Assembly (NCBI GenBank): GCA_949126835.1
Contig: OX421499.1
Coordinates: forward strand, 30,418,490-30,482,489
Reading direction: 5' to 3'
DNA length: 64,000 nt
Source of the DNA: Anisus vortex
Lineage: Eukaryota; Mollusca; Gastropoda; Planorbidae
Below are positions 32,296-44,709 of the stretch, one piece after another. Under the pieces are notes generated by a model that was not told the origin of the DNA, made no database searches, and worked only from the letters and a program-made list of their open reading frames with translations. The translations under genes and the position numbers were made by a program. The number at the start of each line of letters is the position of its first letter. The first letter of the stretch is position 1.

Positions 32296-32376
32296 TTAAC
32301 CCTTCCCGTACCGACCTACTTCTATCTATGCTGCCTTCAGTTCCGCTATATACGCGCCCGGGACTGTAAGGGTTAA
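32296..32376 (+). mobile_element. 81-bp TTAA mini-element, copy 1
   Basis: TTAACCCTTCCCGTACCGAC begins the unit and GGGACTGTAAGGGTTAA ends it. Both termini are TTAA plus CCCTT/AAGGG. A nearly identical copy in the opposite orientation is at 44631-44709. The ends fit a piggyBac-type MITE (TTAA target, CCC start) at extreme minimal size. Confidence 0.7.
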
Positions 32377-32900
32377 ATTAATATTATCTATTAAGGCTGC
32401 GCATAGTGCGGCTAAGTCTCCGTACAGATCAATAAAAAACGGTTACAACTAGTTAGAAAAACGTAATGAAAACATACAAAATCATTCATATAGAGCGTGA
32501 GAAAATTCAAGATGGGCGCAGTCCCAACTTACGTCCAATAAGTCATGAACTAAATATAAACAATATAACCATTTGCCATATACCATATATAGCCCTGTAC
32601 ATTTCACTTTAGTTCAGTCACCAAACACTGCCTATTGTATCAAAAGTCCATTATAAGTTATGTTTTTAATGAACCCATTATGTCTCAACTTTGAAGAACG
32701 AAAACAATGAAAACAAAAAATGCATAGGTCAGGCTTTATGCCGCACCCGAATCGGTATTGTAGTTCACTAGACAACGGTCTACAGGGGAAACTGAATCAT
32801 TGCAAGTTTATAAAAGAGAGACACTTGGTAACATGTCATACTTTCAAAGCATGTGGATATCCTATGACATGGAGCGGCGTGAAATGAAGCTGCTACTTAC
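32377..32900. other. No gene recognised
   Basis: AT-rich spacer to the right of the mini-element. No repeat family or coding frame recognised. Confidence 0.35.
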
Positions 32901-33118
32901 CTTGTTTAGTGTTGTGTTGTTGTGGTTGTGGTTTTAATGTCCGCCTGTGGCGATCTCTGCACCTACAGACGGGGCGTTATAATCCAGGGTTAGGAGCCAT
33001 CAATGAACTAAACACAGTGGTGCCAGCTGGGGTGGGTTAGAAGAGGGATGGGGCACCTGAAGCCCAATGTTGAGAATGATTACGTCGATATCCGGACTGG
33101 ACCCTTGCTGGATGATCA
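32901..33118 (-). other. Possible non-coding exon (218 bp)
   Basis: On the minus strand, a long pyrimidine-rich acceptor (TTTTCTTCTCTTCCCTAG) ends at 33119 and a strong donor AACAAG|GTAAGTAG lies at 32900-32899. All three frames contain stops within the segment, so if it is spliced it would be untranslated. That fits a 5' UTR exon of the minus-strand gene whose first coding exon at 7473 needs an upstream partner. A short upstream frame (ATG GCT CCT...) is present. Confidence 0.35.
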
Positions 33119-34850
33119 CTAGGGAAGAGAAGAAAACAAAAAAATATTTTAAAAAAACGGTCAGACGGGAACTGTGTTTCATCAATATAGACCTAGACTG
33201 ACATTACTGGCAAACAAACAAAATGGCGGATTGGGCTCGAGTTCTGTGTAGGCTTGCAATAAAAATCATTTAACGAGGAAAGTGGGGATACTTAGGTGGG
33301 GGAGTCAGGTCAGAGGTCGTGGAAATGTTTACAAACTATTCACAAGTAGACACACAGATACGTTATATCCATTACACTCAAACAAACAAACAAAAAAGCT
33401 ATAAATAGCAATGTCGAAATGCTGCCTTGTCTATTGTAAGGAAATAGTTATAGTCTAAAATACCTATATTCACATTACATCTTCTTACAAAACACAATCA
33501 ATCCTTAAAACATTTGTGTTGCTTTTATTTGCGTGTGTGTTTTGAGTCCGTCTTGTGTAAAACATTCCTAGCCCTCGTGCACTTAGATCTATTGGTCGGC
33601 ATGATCTCATCAAAGACCCTATCAATCAGGAATGAATGTTGATGATAAAAGCCGCCACGTTAAGAATAACACGGCCAAGACGGATGATATTAATTTTACG
33701 GGCCAGTTTTACATCACCACAGTGTGGCGCATGGCCTGAGGAAAAAACAACAACATCTCAAACAAGTTGTGAGAACGGATTCATGCCTTTTATGCAGGCA
33801 TGAAGCTTCACGAAACACCACTAAGAATCAACATCAGCTTTGCATGATTTATATAACTGGTAAAAACAATGATTACAATAGTGTACTTCGTTAGCCGCAA
33901 TAGGTATTTATCCTAATTTTTGTTTTAAAAAGTATTTACATATAGAGTCTATGCACTCAAATTCTTTATTGTGAAAACAACGAGGGATGGGATGGGGGGG
34001 ATGCGGGATGAGATACAGATAGAGAGAAAGATAGAGAGACGAGAGAGATAGTAAAACAGCCTAAGAGAGAGGAGATATAAAGAGGGAGATATGCTTTTAC
34101 TTTTATTATACACACACATGAATCATGTATACAATATCCATATCAGGAGTGCGAAATATTTGTTCGTCTTTGGGACATATAAGGAATCTGATACAACTAG
34201 GTGGGCTATATATTCTCAACAGTTTTTAATAATAACAAAATGCCGTAAGAAACTCCATAGGGCCATAGTGAACGGCTTGACAGGTCTCGTTGACGCCCTC
34301 GGGGCGCCTGTTGCATGTTCCGATTTATATATAACAAAAACAAATCAAAAAACGGGATAGTTAAAATGTCATGCACACTGAAAGGGGGTTGTAACATGTT
34401 ATCTCCATCAAAAGGCATACCGCGAAAATAGTATCTTTCTATGGGTGAGTGGAGTGGGGGGGGGGGGAGTCCAAACTTTTCTGAACACTAGGCAACACAT
34501 GTTCACAAATAACATCGCTCAATTCAAGCTAACCCTAGATGCACATGGATGCACACATCACATAAATATTTACACTGGCACGTAACGAAGTTTGCGTTTA
34601 GTATCCAATCATCGTGTATGTGCGACAATAGATGCCAACTTTACACACCATCACAAAAGCACTAATGACTACATCGACAACAATAAGTGGAGTAGCCTAC
34701 TTTATGTGTGTGTGTGTATGTCCTTCTCACATAGGAGGTCTACGTTTGCAAAGTGGACTTTTTTTTTAGTGTATGTATTGTCTGTAATCTACAATAAAAG
34801 TATACGCATTTTAAAACACACATAGTGAATGCATTGTGTTTTTTATCCGG
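33119..34850. other. No gene recognised
   Basis: Includes a GA-rich tract at 34015-34090 and a G run at 34455-34466. Short frames only. Confidence 0.35.
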
Positions 34851-34867
34851 AGGCAGGAAGAAATCCT

Positions 34868-34933
34868 CATGGCATCTGTTGGGGGGCATCTGTTGGGGGG
34901 CATCTGTTGAGGGGCATCTGTTGGGGGCCATCT
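34868..34933. repeat. 16-bp minisatellite
   Basis: The unit GGCATCTGTTGGGG is repeated about five times with small changes. Confidence 0.85.
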
Positions 34934-35239
34934 GTGCCCTACGTCTAGCCTCTGAGTTTTCTTCACGCAAACATTGTAGTTCAAGTTGTAGTTTTGTGTT
35001 TTCCTTCTAGTTTCCTATTCTTTGAGTTATAAAAACTATCAAGACAAAACGTATCAAGCGTGAACGTGTAAAGCCCAAACAAAACGTTAATTACTCCACT
35101 CCACGCGATCACTCTACAACCTAGAGACACTGACACTGTATAAACATTTCAGTGTAAGAGTAATACAAGAGGTCTCTCCAAGATGTGCACACGAGTAGGA
35201 AAACAAATACCGTCATGACACCAGGCCCTTACCAGCATT

Positions 35240-35625
35240 TTCTTAGCATTAAAAGTCAAAACTAGCACTATAAACTGGTTACATTATCTTAGCACAAGAA
35301 CTAGTATAGTCGGCTTGTTACATTATCTCTGCACAAAATCTAGTACTGTCGGCCGGTTACATTATCTCTGCACAAAATCTAGTACTGTCGGCCGGTTACA
35401 TTATCTCAGCACAAAATCTAGTACTGTCGGCCGGTTACATTATCTTGCACAACAAAAACAGGTACTATCAACTGGTTACATTATCTTAGTACAAGAACTA
35501 GTATAGTCGGCTTGTTACATTATCTCTGCACACAATCTAGTACTGTCGGCCGGTTACATTATCTTGCACAACAAAAACTGGTACTATCAACTGGTTACAT
35601 TATCTTAGTACAAGAACTATAACCA
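35240..35625. repeat. About 39-bp minisatellite, nine diverged copies
   Basis: The core GGTTACATTATCT is followed by GCACAAAATCTAGTACTGTC and GGCCGG. Two alternate sub-types (CACAAAATCTAG and CACAACAAAAAC) recur in the same order, so blocks larger than one unit were duplicated. Confidence 0.88.
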
Positions 35626-36230
35626 CTTTCAACTTATCACATTTTCTAAGCGTCATTCAATAACCAATGCGGAGCATATCATTTCTTAACCCTGTTTCAT
35701 TCTTCTTAGAGACAGTCTGTGGAATGCACTTGCAACAACGGCACCACCAGATACGTGCACATAATAATCCCCCACACACACACCACAAAGGCCAAAGCGA
35801 CGGCGAGTTTGATGGCGAAAAACCCCGAGGGGGGAGGGGAAAGAATGAAGACCGACCCCCTTATGTGGGCCTAGGCCACTCACTAACTTCATGTACCCCT
35901 TTCCTCTTGTCTCTTCCACAGACAGTCATTATAAAAAGAACCAACTAACGAAACATTGAAAATCCTATAAACAAACCCTCAACTAATGCCACACAGTGAT
36001 CAACCGTAGACCCGAGAGTGGCCAAGAATGACTCTCCAATTCATTTTGAATAGGGTCGTCAACAAACTGGAAGGCTGCTGTAATTATCACACGGACGTGG
36101 ACTGGGGAAACGTACAAGGGTACTTTAGACTTTAGACAATCACAAAGTACAATGGTACTTAAAATCTCAAAGAATTGATTGTCTTGTTCCCAAATAGAAT
36201 TACCGACAACAGTTAGGATCAAAACATTCC
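35626..36230. other. No gene recognised
   Basis: Mixed-composition spacer between two minisatellites. The frames at 35667-35948 and 35983-36222 carry no domain. Confidence 0.35.
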
Positions 36231-36293
36231 CTTATCTCTCTCTTTCTCCTACCCATTCTATCGATCTCTCTCTCTCTCTCTCCGTTCCCTTTT

Positions 36294-36717
36294 ACATTTA
36301 CACTGAGTTGGTTGGAGGAGACTATAAACAGAGTCGTACAGCTATTACATTTACACTGAGTTGGTTGGAGGAGACTATAAACAGAGTCGTACAGCTATTA
36401 CATTTACACTGAGTTGGTTGGAGGAGACTATAAACAAAGTCGTACAGCTATTACATTTACACTGAGTTGGTTGGAGGAGACTATAAACAGAGTCGTACAG
36501 CTATTACATTTACACTGAGTTGGTTGGAGGAGACTATAAACAGAGTCGTACAGCTATTACATTTACACTGAGTTGGTTGGAGGAGACTATAAACAGAGTC
36601 GTACAGCTATTACATTTACACCGAGTTGGTTGGAGGAGACTATAAACAGAGTCGTACAGCTATTACATTTACACTGAGTTGGTTGGAGGAGACTATAAAC
36701 AGAGTCGTACAGCTATT
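36294..36717. repeat. 53-bp minisatellite, eight copies
   Basis: The unit begins ACATTTACACTGAGTTGG and continues GAGGAGACTATAAACAGAG. Copies at 36294, 36347, 36400, 36453 and so on differ at only two or three positions in total, implying recent expansion. A CT-rich tract (36238-36285) precedes it. Confidence 0.95.
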
Positions 36718-37779
36718 ACATTACCTAATGAACTATTACAACGACAAAACATTTTGAAGACTATGGCGAATAACCAAAAGGTAAAGCAACTATCAGTTTT
36801 GTCCAACTGGACATTAGCTGATGTCTTTCTGAAAAAGATTATTTGGAGTCTCCGTAATATCGTACAAAAAACAGTGGTCAGCAAGTTATGGTCGCAGGCC
36901 CTAATCCGACTTGTCCAATTTTTTCTTTTAAGTTAAGCATTCAGGCTATGAAGACTGCTGGGGGGGGGGGGGGGGCATAAGACTCTAATAAACTGTTTGC
37001 GTAAAGGTCAAATTCATTAGCCGCCTCGGTGGTCCCCCTAGCATGTGATTGCCCTGACCCCCCACTAGTTACCAGCGCACTACACAAAATTTTGAGAACC
37101 ACTGTGGCTTACACAATTTCAATAGGGCTGGAGTGGGGGGGGGGGGGGCAGGCTCAAATCTCGGATAGGTGTGCATGTGAAGACGTCAATCAGACACTAA
37201 CTCCGCATTAGAAAGACAAAAGAGAAACAAGGTGAATAAAAAGCAGGAACAACAAAGAAACGAGAGAGATTGAGGCTAATAAAACGTAGATCACATCTTG
37301 TTGGTTTCCCATTGATTTCTCCAGCTGCGGCGGTGCGCGTGCTCATTAAAAAAAGGTTGAGCGGTAACACGAATTGATTTCCCACCCTCTATATAGGAGC
37401 TGAGACTGCCGCCCGCCCGTGTGCACAGACGACAAGCAATTATATATCAGACTTGCTAACAGCGTACGGCAATAAGGACTATGCAGTTTTTTTTCGGTTA
37501 AATAAATGGAAAGTAGAACAAATATTGCACACAGTGAATCGAAGAATACCCCACATTAGGAGGCGGAACACATTAAGACCCATGGTAGAAAAATATACAC
37601 CTATACCGGTACACGTGACAAGGTCTACTTATCACATGACCAATGTAAACAACCTCCATGTTGGCGTACATAAAATGAAAATAGCAGTAAGTTATAATTC
37701 TAAGTATCTGGCAGAGTCTATCAATGCATTTTTGTGTGTGTATCATTTATTATTCAAGATATTTTCAATATCAACCCCA
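36718..37779. other. No gene; two long G runs
   Basis: G homopolymers at 36960-36976 and 37135-37148. The 37453-37920 plus frame starts in unique DNA without a recognisable domain and runs into a SINE, so it is not called as a gene. Confidence 0.4.
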
Positions 37780-38045
37780 GTGAGGCAGCGCGTTCGGCTG
37801 GCGTACCGAAGATCCTGGGTTCGAATCCTGGTGCAGGTTTGGCCTTTTTCCACGGTCTGGAGGGTGTCCCTGAGTCTACCCAGCTCTGATGGGTACCTGA
37901 CCTTAGTTGGGGTAAAGTAAAGACGGCTGTGCATAGTGCTGGCCACACAATCACATGGTATGCCGCGGCCACAGAAACTGGTGAACGCTGCTTCACCGGA
38001 CCTATGGATCAATTTGGTCCGACGGGTACTTTTACCGTTGAGTGT
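37780..38045 (+). mobile_element. tRNA-derived SINE, near full length
   Basis: The head GTGAGGCAGCGCGTTCGGCT then GGGTTCGAATCCTGGTGC supplies A-box-like and perfect B-box RNA polymerase III promoter elements. The body contains CCACGGTCTGGAGGGTGTCC, CTGACCTTAGTTGGGGTAAA, GTGCTGGCCACACAATCACA and TTGGTCCGACGGGTACTTTT. This is the reference copy for the fragments at 3241, 3490, 8128, 10868, 42106 and 42590. Confidence 0.85.
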
Positions 38046-38460
38046 ATTGTAAAACTATTATTAAAACTAGTCATTTCAAGCTACCGGTAATGAAATGTAA
38101 TATATATTCAACTTTACACAAATTCAGTTACTGCACATTACTATGATTATTAATAGATGGGTTTTGTCCTAAGGCAGCCGCGTCCTAAGTACAGATTAGT
38201 AAGCAGTAAGAGGCCACAGCTTGTCCAAGAATTAAGTTTATTAATCATTGAAAGCTCGATGGTTTTGTGTAAATATACATTTATTTTCTTAGAAACAATA
38301 ATAATTGGTAAATAAAACTAGTATCTGGCCTGTAAGGCTAAAGTAGATGGCTGATAGTGTACACCAAAAAAAAGGGGAAAAAATGTGTGTAGCCTTCAAG
38401 TCACATGATTTTAGTCACAAAAAACCCTTTAAACCCTATAAACACACAAAAAGAAAGGTT
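38046..38460. other. No gene recognised
   Basis: AT-rich spacer between the SINE and the GATA array. Confidence 0.35.
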
Positions 38461-38462
38461 TT

Positions 38463-39072
<610 letters not shown>

Positions 39073-39240
39073 GAAAAACATAAGATATATATAAATACTC
39101 GTTCGTCTAAGTTACATTATACTCCAATATTCAACGTGTCAAGCTGTATACAGCTTTGAGAGGCCGCCAGATGTAAGCCAGAATAATTGAAAAGCAATTG
39201 CATTAATGTTTTCACTAATCTCTCTTTCTCTTCCTTCCTA

Positions 39241-39275
<35 letters not shown>

Positions 39276-39300
39276 CTTTCTCGCTCTCTTTCCCACTCTC
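39241..39300. repeat. CT microsatellite
   Basis: About 15 CT units with flanking pyrimidine-rich sequence. Confidence 0.85.
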
Positions 39301-39429
39301 AATTTCTATGTATATTCGTATATCTCTCACCCTGTAACAATATGAGAGAAAAAGAAATGTGCCCCACTGAATTGTTTAAAGGTCACCAGTAATACCCCCC
39401 TTCCCCAAACCCAAAGCAACAAAAAAAAA

Positions 39430-39475
39430 GGGGGGCGGGGAGCGGGGGTGGGGGGTGGGGGGGGTGATCAAACTA
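39430..39475 (+). other. G-quadruplex-prone G cluster
   Basis: Six or more runs of three to eight G separated by one to three bases (GGGGGGCGGGGAGCGGGGG and onward). Confidence 0.6.
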
Positions 39476-39502
39476 TATTGCTTCAGTCCTTACGGTCTAC
39501 GT

Positions 39503-40545
39503 CATAGGTTCTCAACGGGGGCGATTTCGCCCCCTGGGGGGCGGTGAAAAGCTTTAGGGGGGCGCTGACATTACGGGGGGCGATTGGGGGGCGGTGAAGC
39601 GCAAGTGGGCGGTACAAATGTACCTGATATATTTTAACACCTCAGCTATTTGAATCGATTAGTTTTCGGATGAAATGTGATGTAAACGCAAATGCTGCTA
39701 AATATCTGATGTCCCCCAACAGTATGCCTACATATTATTATATTAATAAGAAATAGGAATCGCAGTGACGTTTAAATGAAGTAGGGGTCTGTATTTGGCA
39801 AATATAGTGTGCGGCCGGCTGGTCCTGTGGTTGGTTTTGTCAACCCTGCTGACCGATCACTGTCGTCCTAACATCTGCTAATATTAATGATATTTTGATC
39901 TGAGATGTCCTTAATGTGTTTTACGCTATTAATAAGTTCTAGACACTATTGTTAAGCGGGTTAGATAAGTAGTAATCATACGAACTGGGTAGTAATTGTA
40001 ATGCTTAAAAATATTTTCAAAAACTTTTTACAGTTTAATCATTTCAAAGTAATACATTTTAAGCCTTTTTTTATAAAAGAAAAAAAAAAGAAATATTAGC
40101 TCAAATAAAACGGGCTAATTATCTCCCTCTAACTAAATTTCTTGTTACATTTGATTCAATAGTGATGCCGAACAAGTTCTGTTTTGTAATATAACAAATA
40201 TTACTGATTATTAGACCTAAGGATTTTGCATCCAAAATTGAAACAAAAATAGACAAATTGCTAGCAACACACCAGGCAAACGATTCGCATTAATTTATTT
40301 AAACCTTTTGCTAAGACAATTTTTTTGATCTATTAATTCTTACAATATGTTTTCTTTTCAGTTTTTTTAAAGATAATAAATCACACAAAAAGTCTAGTCC
40401 GCCTAAAAAAATTGCGGAAACTATAGTCCAGATTGGCTGAAGGGAAGGGGGACGTTGGTGCTAAAAGAAAGTTGGGGGAGGGAAGCGGTGAGCGAAAAAA
40501 AAATTTAAAAGGGGGTGGTGAGCCGAAAAAGGTTGAGAACCTATG
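39503..40545. mobile_element. 1043-bp hAT element with perfect 8-bp TSD
   Basis: The left end CATAGGTTCTCAAC is mirrored by GTTGAGAACCTATG at the right. GTCTACGT is duplicated directly outside (39495-39502, 40546-40553). The sub-ends are G-rich at the left (GGGGGGCGGTGAAAAGC, GGGGGGCGCTGAC) and carry a GGTGAGCCGAAAAAGG block at the right. No transposase frame survives. Confidence 0.93.
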
Positions 40546-40553
40546 GTCTACGT

Positions 40554-41484
40554 AGTCATAAAGCAACAAAAGGTCACGTGAACACCCCCAACCCACCCGC
40601 TAAACAGAATCGGAATAATTTATTACACCGCAGACCTCGAAGTATGGTAAGCACCGCGGTCTTGTTTGCCTTGAATGCTACCGATGGTAAGGGCCAAATC
40701 TACTTCACTTTGTAATATATCTTTTATATTATTTTCACTTAACGAATGGCTTGTCATATTTCAAAGGGTTTATTGCTAATGCACAACGTCTGTATCGACG
40801 CAGTGTGTGGATGTGCGTGTGTGCGCCGTTCCAGCGCTCTCAACTCTCAATGTGTTCAAAAGCAATGACCGGTAAATCATAGTATCACAGTCACTCTTGG
40901 TAACTTAATACCTAGTCGAAGCTAGTAGCCCTGTATCTAGGGTACACTACAATAAAGGGCGGGAAGGTCATAACATTGATTTGGTGGGGACAAATATATT
41001 CAGTGGGGTAGGGTAAAATTGGGGGAGGGAGGGAGTAAAATGGCTATGCTATTGGCGAGACATTTACATATCAGAAGGAAACGGCATATTCAATGTTGCA
41101 ATACAGGGACAACGACAAATAAGCCCACACTCTCACATACAGACAATATCTATATGTAAGTATGACCGCAACGACCCGGCAAACCTGACTGAAAGGTTAT
41201 GAGTTAAGGCTTAGCCTCAGTTGAACGACCTCCACCTATACACTCGATGCATTCGAGCCGAGCACCTGAGTGACACTACCAATTCCCAATACCCAGTGTT
41301 CCACTTTTAAATAGGCCTAGAGGGTTTCAAATTTAAATACAAAAGAAAGAAACCCTAAGTGTATGCTAGGTTCAATCTTAAGTACTGTCTAAATTGCCTA
41401 CATCGGCTCTATGTTGGCGCAATGGCCCTGCAGTAGAGCATTGAATTGTTATGCCATAAAGTCTCTGGCTAGACACGGGTTTTA
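40554..41484. other. No gene recognised
   Basis: Unique-looking DNA. A tRNA-like or SINE-like stretch at 41410-41470 (GGCGCAATGGCCCTGCAGTA then GCATTGAATTG) has a possible A box but no B box. Confidence 0.35.
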
Positions 41485-41595
41485 GGGGTCATCCATATAT
41501 TTTGTACGCGAACATTTTTTTTTTTTAAATCCTACTCCACATCCCATGTTGCATCCAGCACATATGAGCCCCTCCTCCCTCTCCCACTTCTGATT
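41485..41595 (+). mobile_element. Second GGGGTCATCCA-type fragment
   Basis: AGGGGTCATCCATATATTTTG, a TACGCGAAC block, a T run, then CCCATGTTGCATCC. Parallel to 30343-30470. Confidence 0.45.
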
Positions 41596-41654
41596 GAGCT
41601 AAATCTCTCCAGTCCTACAACCCACCCTGTTTGGTGCGTATGCACTGTATGGAC

Positions 41655-42037
41655 GGGCTAATGAAAGGTGTTTTTACCGGGCCAATGAAAGGTGTTTTTA
41701 CCGTGCCAATGAAAGGTGTTTTTACCGGGCCAATGAAAGGTGTTTTTACCAGGCCAATGAAAGGTGTTTTTACCGGACCAATGAAAGGTGTTTTTACCGG
41801 GCCAATGAAAGGTGTTTTTACCGGGCCAATGAAAGGTGTTTTTACCGGACCAATGAAAGGTGTTTTTACCGGGCCAATGAAAGGTGTTTTTACCGTGCCA
41901 ATGAAAGGTGTTTTACCGGGCCAATGAAAGGTGTTTTTACCGGGCCAATGAAAGGTGTTTTTACCGGGCCAACGAAAAGGTTTTTTACCGGGCCAATGAA
42001 AGGTGTTTTTGCCGGGCCAATGAAAGGTGTTTTTACT
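41655..42037. repeat. 24-bp minisatellite, 16 copies
   Basis: The unit CCAATGAAAGGTGTTTTTAC plus CGGG is repeated with few changes. One copy is a base short and one carries CAACGAAAAGG. The frame of PMKGVFTG octads is a by-product. Confidence 0.95.
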
Positions 42038-42105
42038 GATTCTACCGAATTAGGCTAAGAAATTGACATCAATAAAAACAAAAACAATGTGGGGACTGGG
42101 GGTGG

Positions 42106-42150
42106 GTGGAGAGGGCTGGGCATTGTACTAGCCACACAATACTAAGATGT
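42106..42150 (+). mobile_element. Short SINE fragment
   Basis: GGGCTGGGCATTGTACTAGCC then ACACAATACTAAG matches the GTGCTGGCCACACAAT block of the SINE. Confidence 0.4.
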
Positions 42151-42589
42151 TACATTCAATATAATTCGTCTTGCGCTGATAGAAGGCGAAAGGGAACATT
42201 CGTTCTGAATGCAAAATTAACTATAACTATTTCCACACATAAAAAGAACAGAACAAGTAGTCGTCGCAGTATTTCTTTTACTGTGTTGTGAAATATAGCA
42301 GGTGTTGTAGCGTTGTAACATTGTTGTTGTTTTTTAAATTATTCTTTATTTGAAAGTGGGTTATCTTTAACTTGAGTAGTCTCCACAACATGCTTGTCCA
42401 TGTGGACACATCTCAAGTCTGAAATACAACCTTTGACTTGCGCCGTGCATGCATGAAGGTGCACCTACACTAACATACAACTCCACAATACAGTTCAATA
42501 ATTGTCTTCAGCGTGCAGCTAAGTCACGTAATAAAGTGACCCCCCCCCCTTCTCAGCCCAATCTAGTCCAGAGTGCTATTGAAGCAGCC

Positions 42590-42755
42590 TTAAACATTGG
42601 CCACAAAGACAGGATTGTGTGACCAAGACAAAGCCCAGCTGCCTTTTACCTTTACTCAAAATTGCTCAGGTAGACTCAAGGACACCGTCCAGCTTACCTG
42701 AATCCGAATCCGGGACCATTCCGAATAACAATCCGCGCAGCCCATAGACCAACGT
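42590..42755 (-). mobile_element. SINE copy
   Basis: On the minus strand the order GGATTCAGGTAAGCTGGACG, GTGTCCTTGAGTCTACCTGA, GAGTAAAGGTAAAAGGCAGC, GTCACACAATCC follows the SINE at 37840-37960. The B box region is decayed. Confidence 0.65.
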
Positions 42756-44630
42756 GTCCCATAAACAGCTAAGTGATATTTACAACACAGAAGAAGAAAG
42801 TCCAGATCCATTAAAAAAAAAAGTGTATTTCTTCATACAGTATACTAACTGAGTATACTCTTACAGGTGATGGAAAGCGAACGACACAAGGGAAAACGTT
42901 ATTCAAACAGGATTCTTAAAAAACAAACATTAAGTTTATATTATTTTTCAAAATTGTTTTATATTTGTTTTATTTGCATAACCGATTCATATATATTTTT
43001 TTTAATAGATTTTAAAAAAACAATGACAATATATTTTGGTCGACGATAAAAGTCAAATATTTATAGATGTGTAAAATAGTTAACATATCAACGTTTGCAC
43101 ACAGGCAAGCACTAAATGTGTGTACAGTTATTGAAAAGAAGATATTCAGTTTTCATCAAGTAAAAAAGTATTACATTTCTAATATTCTACATTGTGTACT
43201 TCTGAAATCACTTATTGTCTTTTTAAACCAAAATAAAGTACAACTAATCAATAGAATCATCCACAAATGTTTTTAGCAATCAAGCGTTTTATCAATTACA
43301 TGTAAAAACAAATCATGCACATTTAAGGTATCAGTGGCAGGGTTTCAAACGCATTTTACACAAACAATACATTCAGTTTAATATACAAGAAAAAAATAGA
43401 GATTACATGTTGTTTTTTAATTCCGTTTGTAAAATTATATTTATATTGTAACCTTTAATGGAAATGTTTGAATTGTGTTAATGATTTTTATCAATACAAA
43501 TTAAGGGAATTAAAAAGGGGGGGGGAATAGCTTTTTGTGACCAATGGATTGAGTAGTCCAGACAATTGCCCCCTAGTTTCTCACAAGTCACCCACACCCC
43601 AAATTGTGTGTGTGTGTTTTTCCAATTCAAGCATATCATTTCTAACGTATCAATAAAGAAACTTATTCTATTTATTTACCAATCCGTCTATCGATCTTAT
43701 GCCTGAACCCTTTTACCATACTTTTTTGTTGTCATTATTCTTCTATACACAAACAAACAAAATCAATGATGGACCGACCAACAACCCATTGAATTTGTTC
43801 TGGTTTGTCAACAGCGCTAAAACTCTTCATGGTTGTAAGCATTTTTGTAATAGATCTATAAAACCCATAAGTCATAATTTATTTGCGTTTCTCTTTCACC
43901 AGCAAAGCATAAAGCTGACATAGTGCCTTGCCCGGACAATACAGCCTTTCAACACTTTAAGCTGCTTAAAAGACACGGTTTAGTATTTGCTTCTTTAAGT
44001 TAAAGGACAAAATTCCATAATAGTTTGCTGGACGCCACACGAAATCCCGAATTTATGTAAACGTACAGTCCTTTTGGTTTGTTTCCCATGCTGTACTAAA
44101 CTCATTTTAGAGCTGCCATTTTACAATTGAACTAATAAAACTAATGGAGCTATACTTTGTTTTATTGTCGCGGCGGATTGAAGTTTAACTGCCATGTGGC
44201 CCTTTGTCTTTAATGGCCAAAAATCACTGCTTCTTTAAATAACATAGAAATTCTATAAATGCACACAGTTTTCAAAGACTAGGTATGGAGGTCAATTTGG
44301 TTTCAAATTTTACAGAATGATTGCTTATGGGCGACACATGCTATTATAATTCCACTGCTAGAACATCACAATTATCTCACCTAAATTTTGAACTCAGAGA
44401 TCCAGCCATTTATTTTTATTTATTTTTTAGTCCGTGGTCCGGTATCGGTTTGCTACCCGCCATTTGAAGAAACTCTACTCTAGCTACTTTACAATTCTGA
44501 CAAAAGGAACAGTGAAAATAAACACTGTCATGTTGCCAGGCGAAAGAGCTTTTAAAAAAATGGCATTTCAACAGATGTAGAATCATTGAAATGGAGATAT
44601 TAAAAACCACCTTCAAGCGAAAACCTTATC
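42756..44630. other. Long AT-rich stretch without a recognised gene
   Basis: Short frames with high Asn, Lys and Phe and no motif. A G run at 43518-43525. No repeats recognised. Confidence 0.35.
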
Positions 44631-44709
44631 TTAACCCCTACAGTCCCGGGTGCGTATAGCGGAACTGAAGGCAGCAAAGATAGAAGTAGGTCGGTACGGG
44701 AAGGGTTAA
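44631..44709 (-). mobile_element. 79-bp TTAA mini-element, copy 2
   Basis: TTAACCCCTACAGTCCCGGG at the left and GTCGGTACGGGAAGGGTTAA at the right. Read on the minus strand it matches 32296-32376 over its whole length with about five differences. Confidence 0.7.

Noticed and set aside
35240..35625. CRISPR-like array of repeats and spacers
   Set aside because: The whole unit including the so-called spacers is repeated; this is a minisatellite in animal DNA.
37453..37920. 155-codon open frame
   Set aside because: Its second half is the tRNA-like head and body of a SINE, and the first half has no recognisable domain.
41631..41927. 98-codon frame of PMKGVFTG repeats
   Set aside because: By-product of a 24-bp minisatellite; a one-base-short unit breaks the frame.
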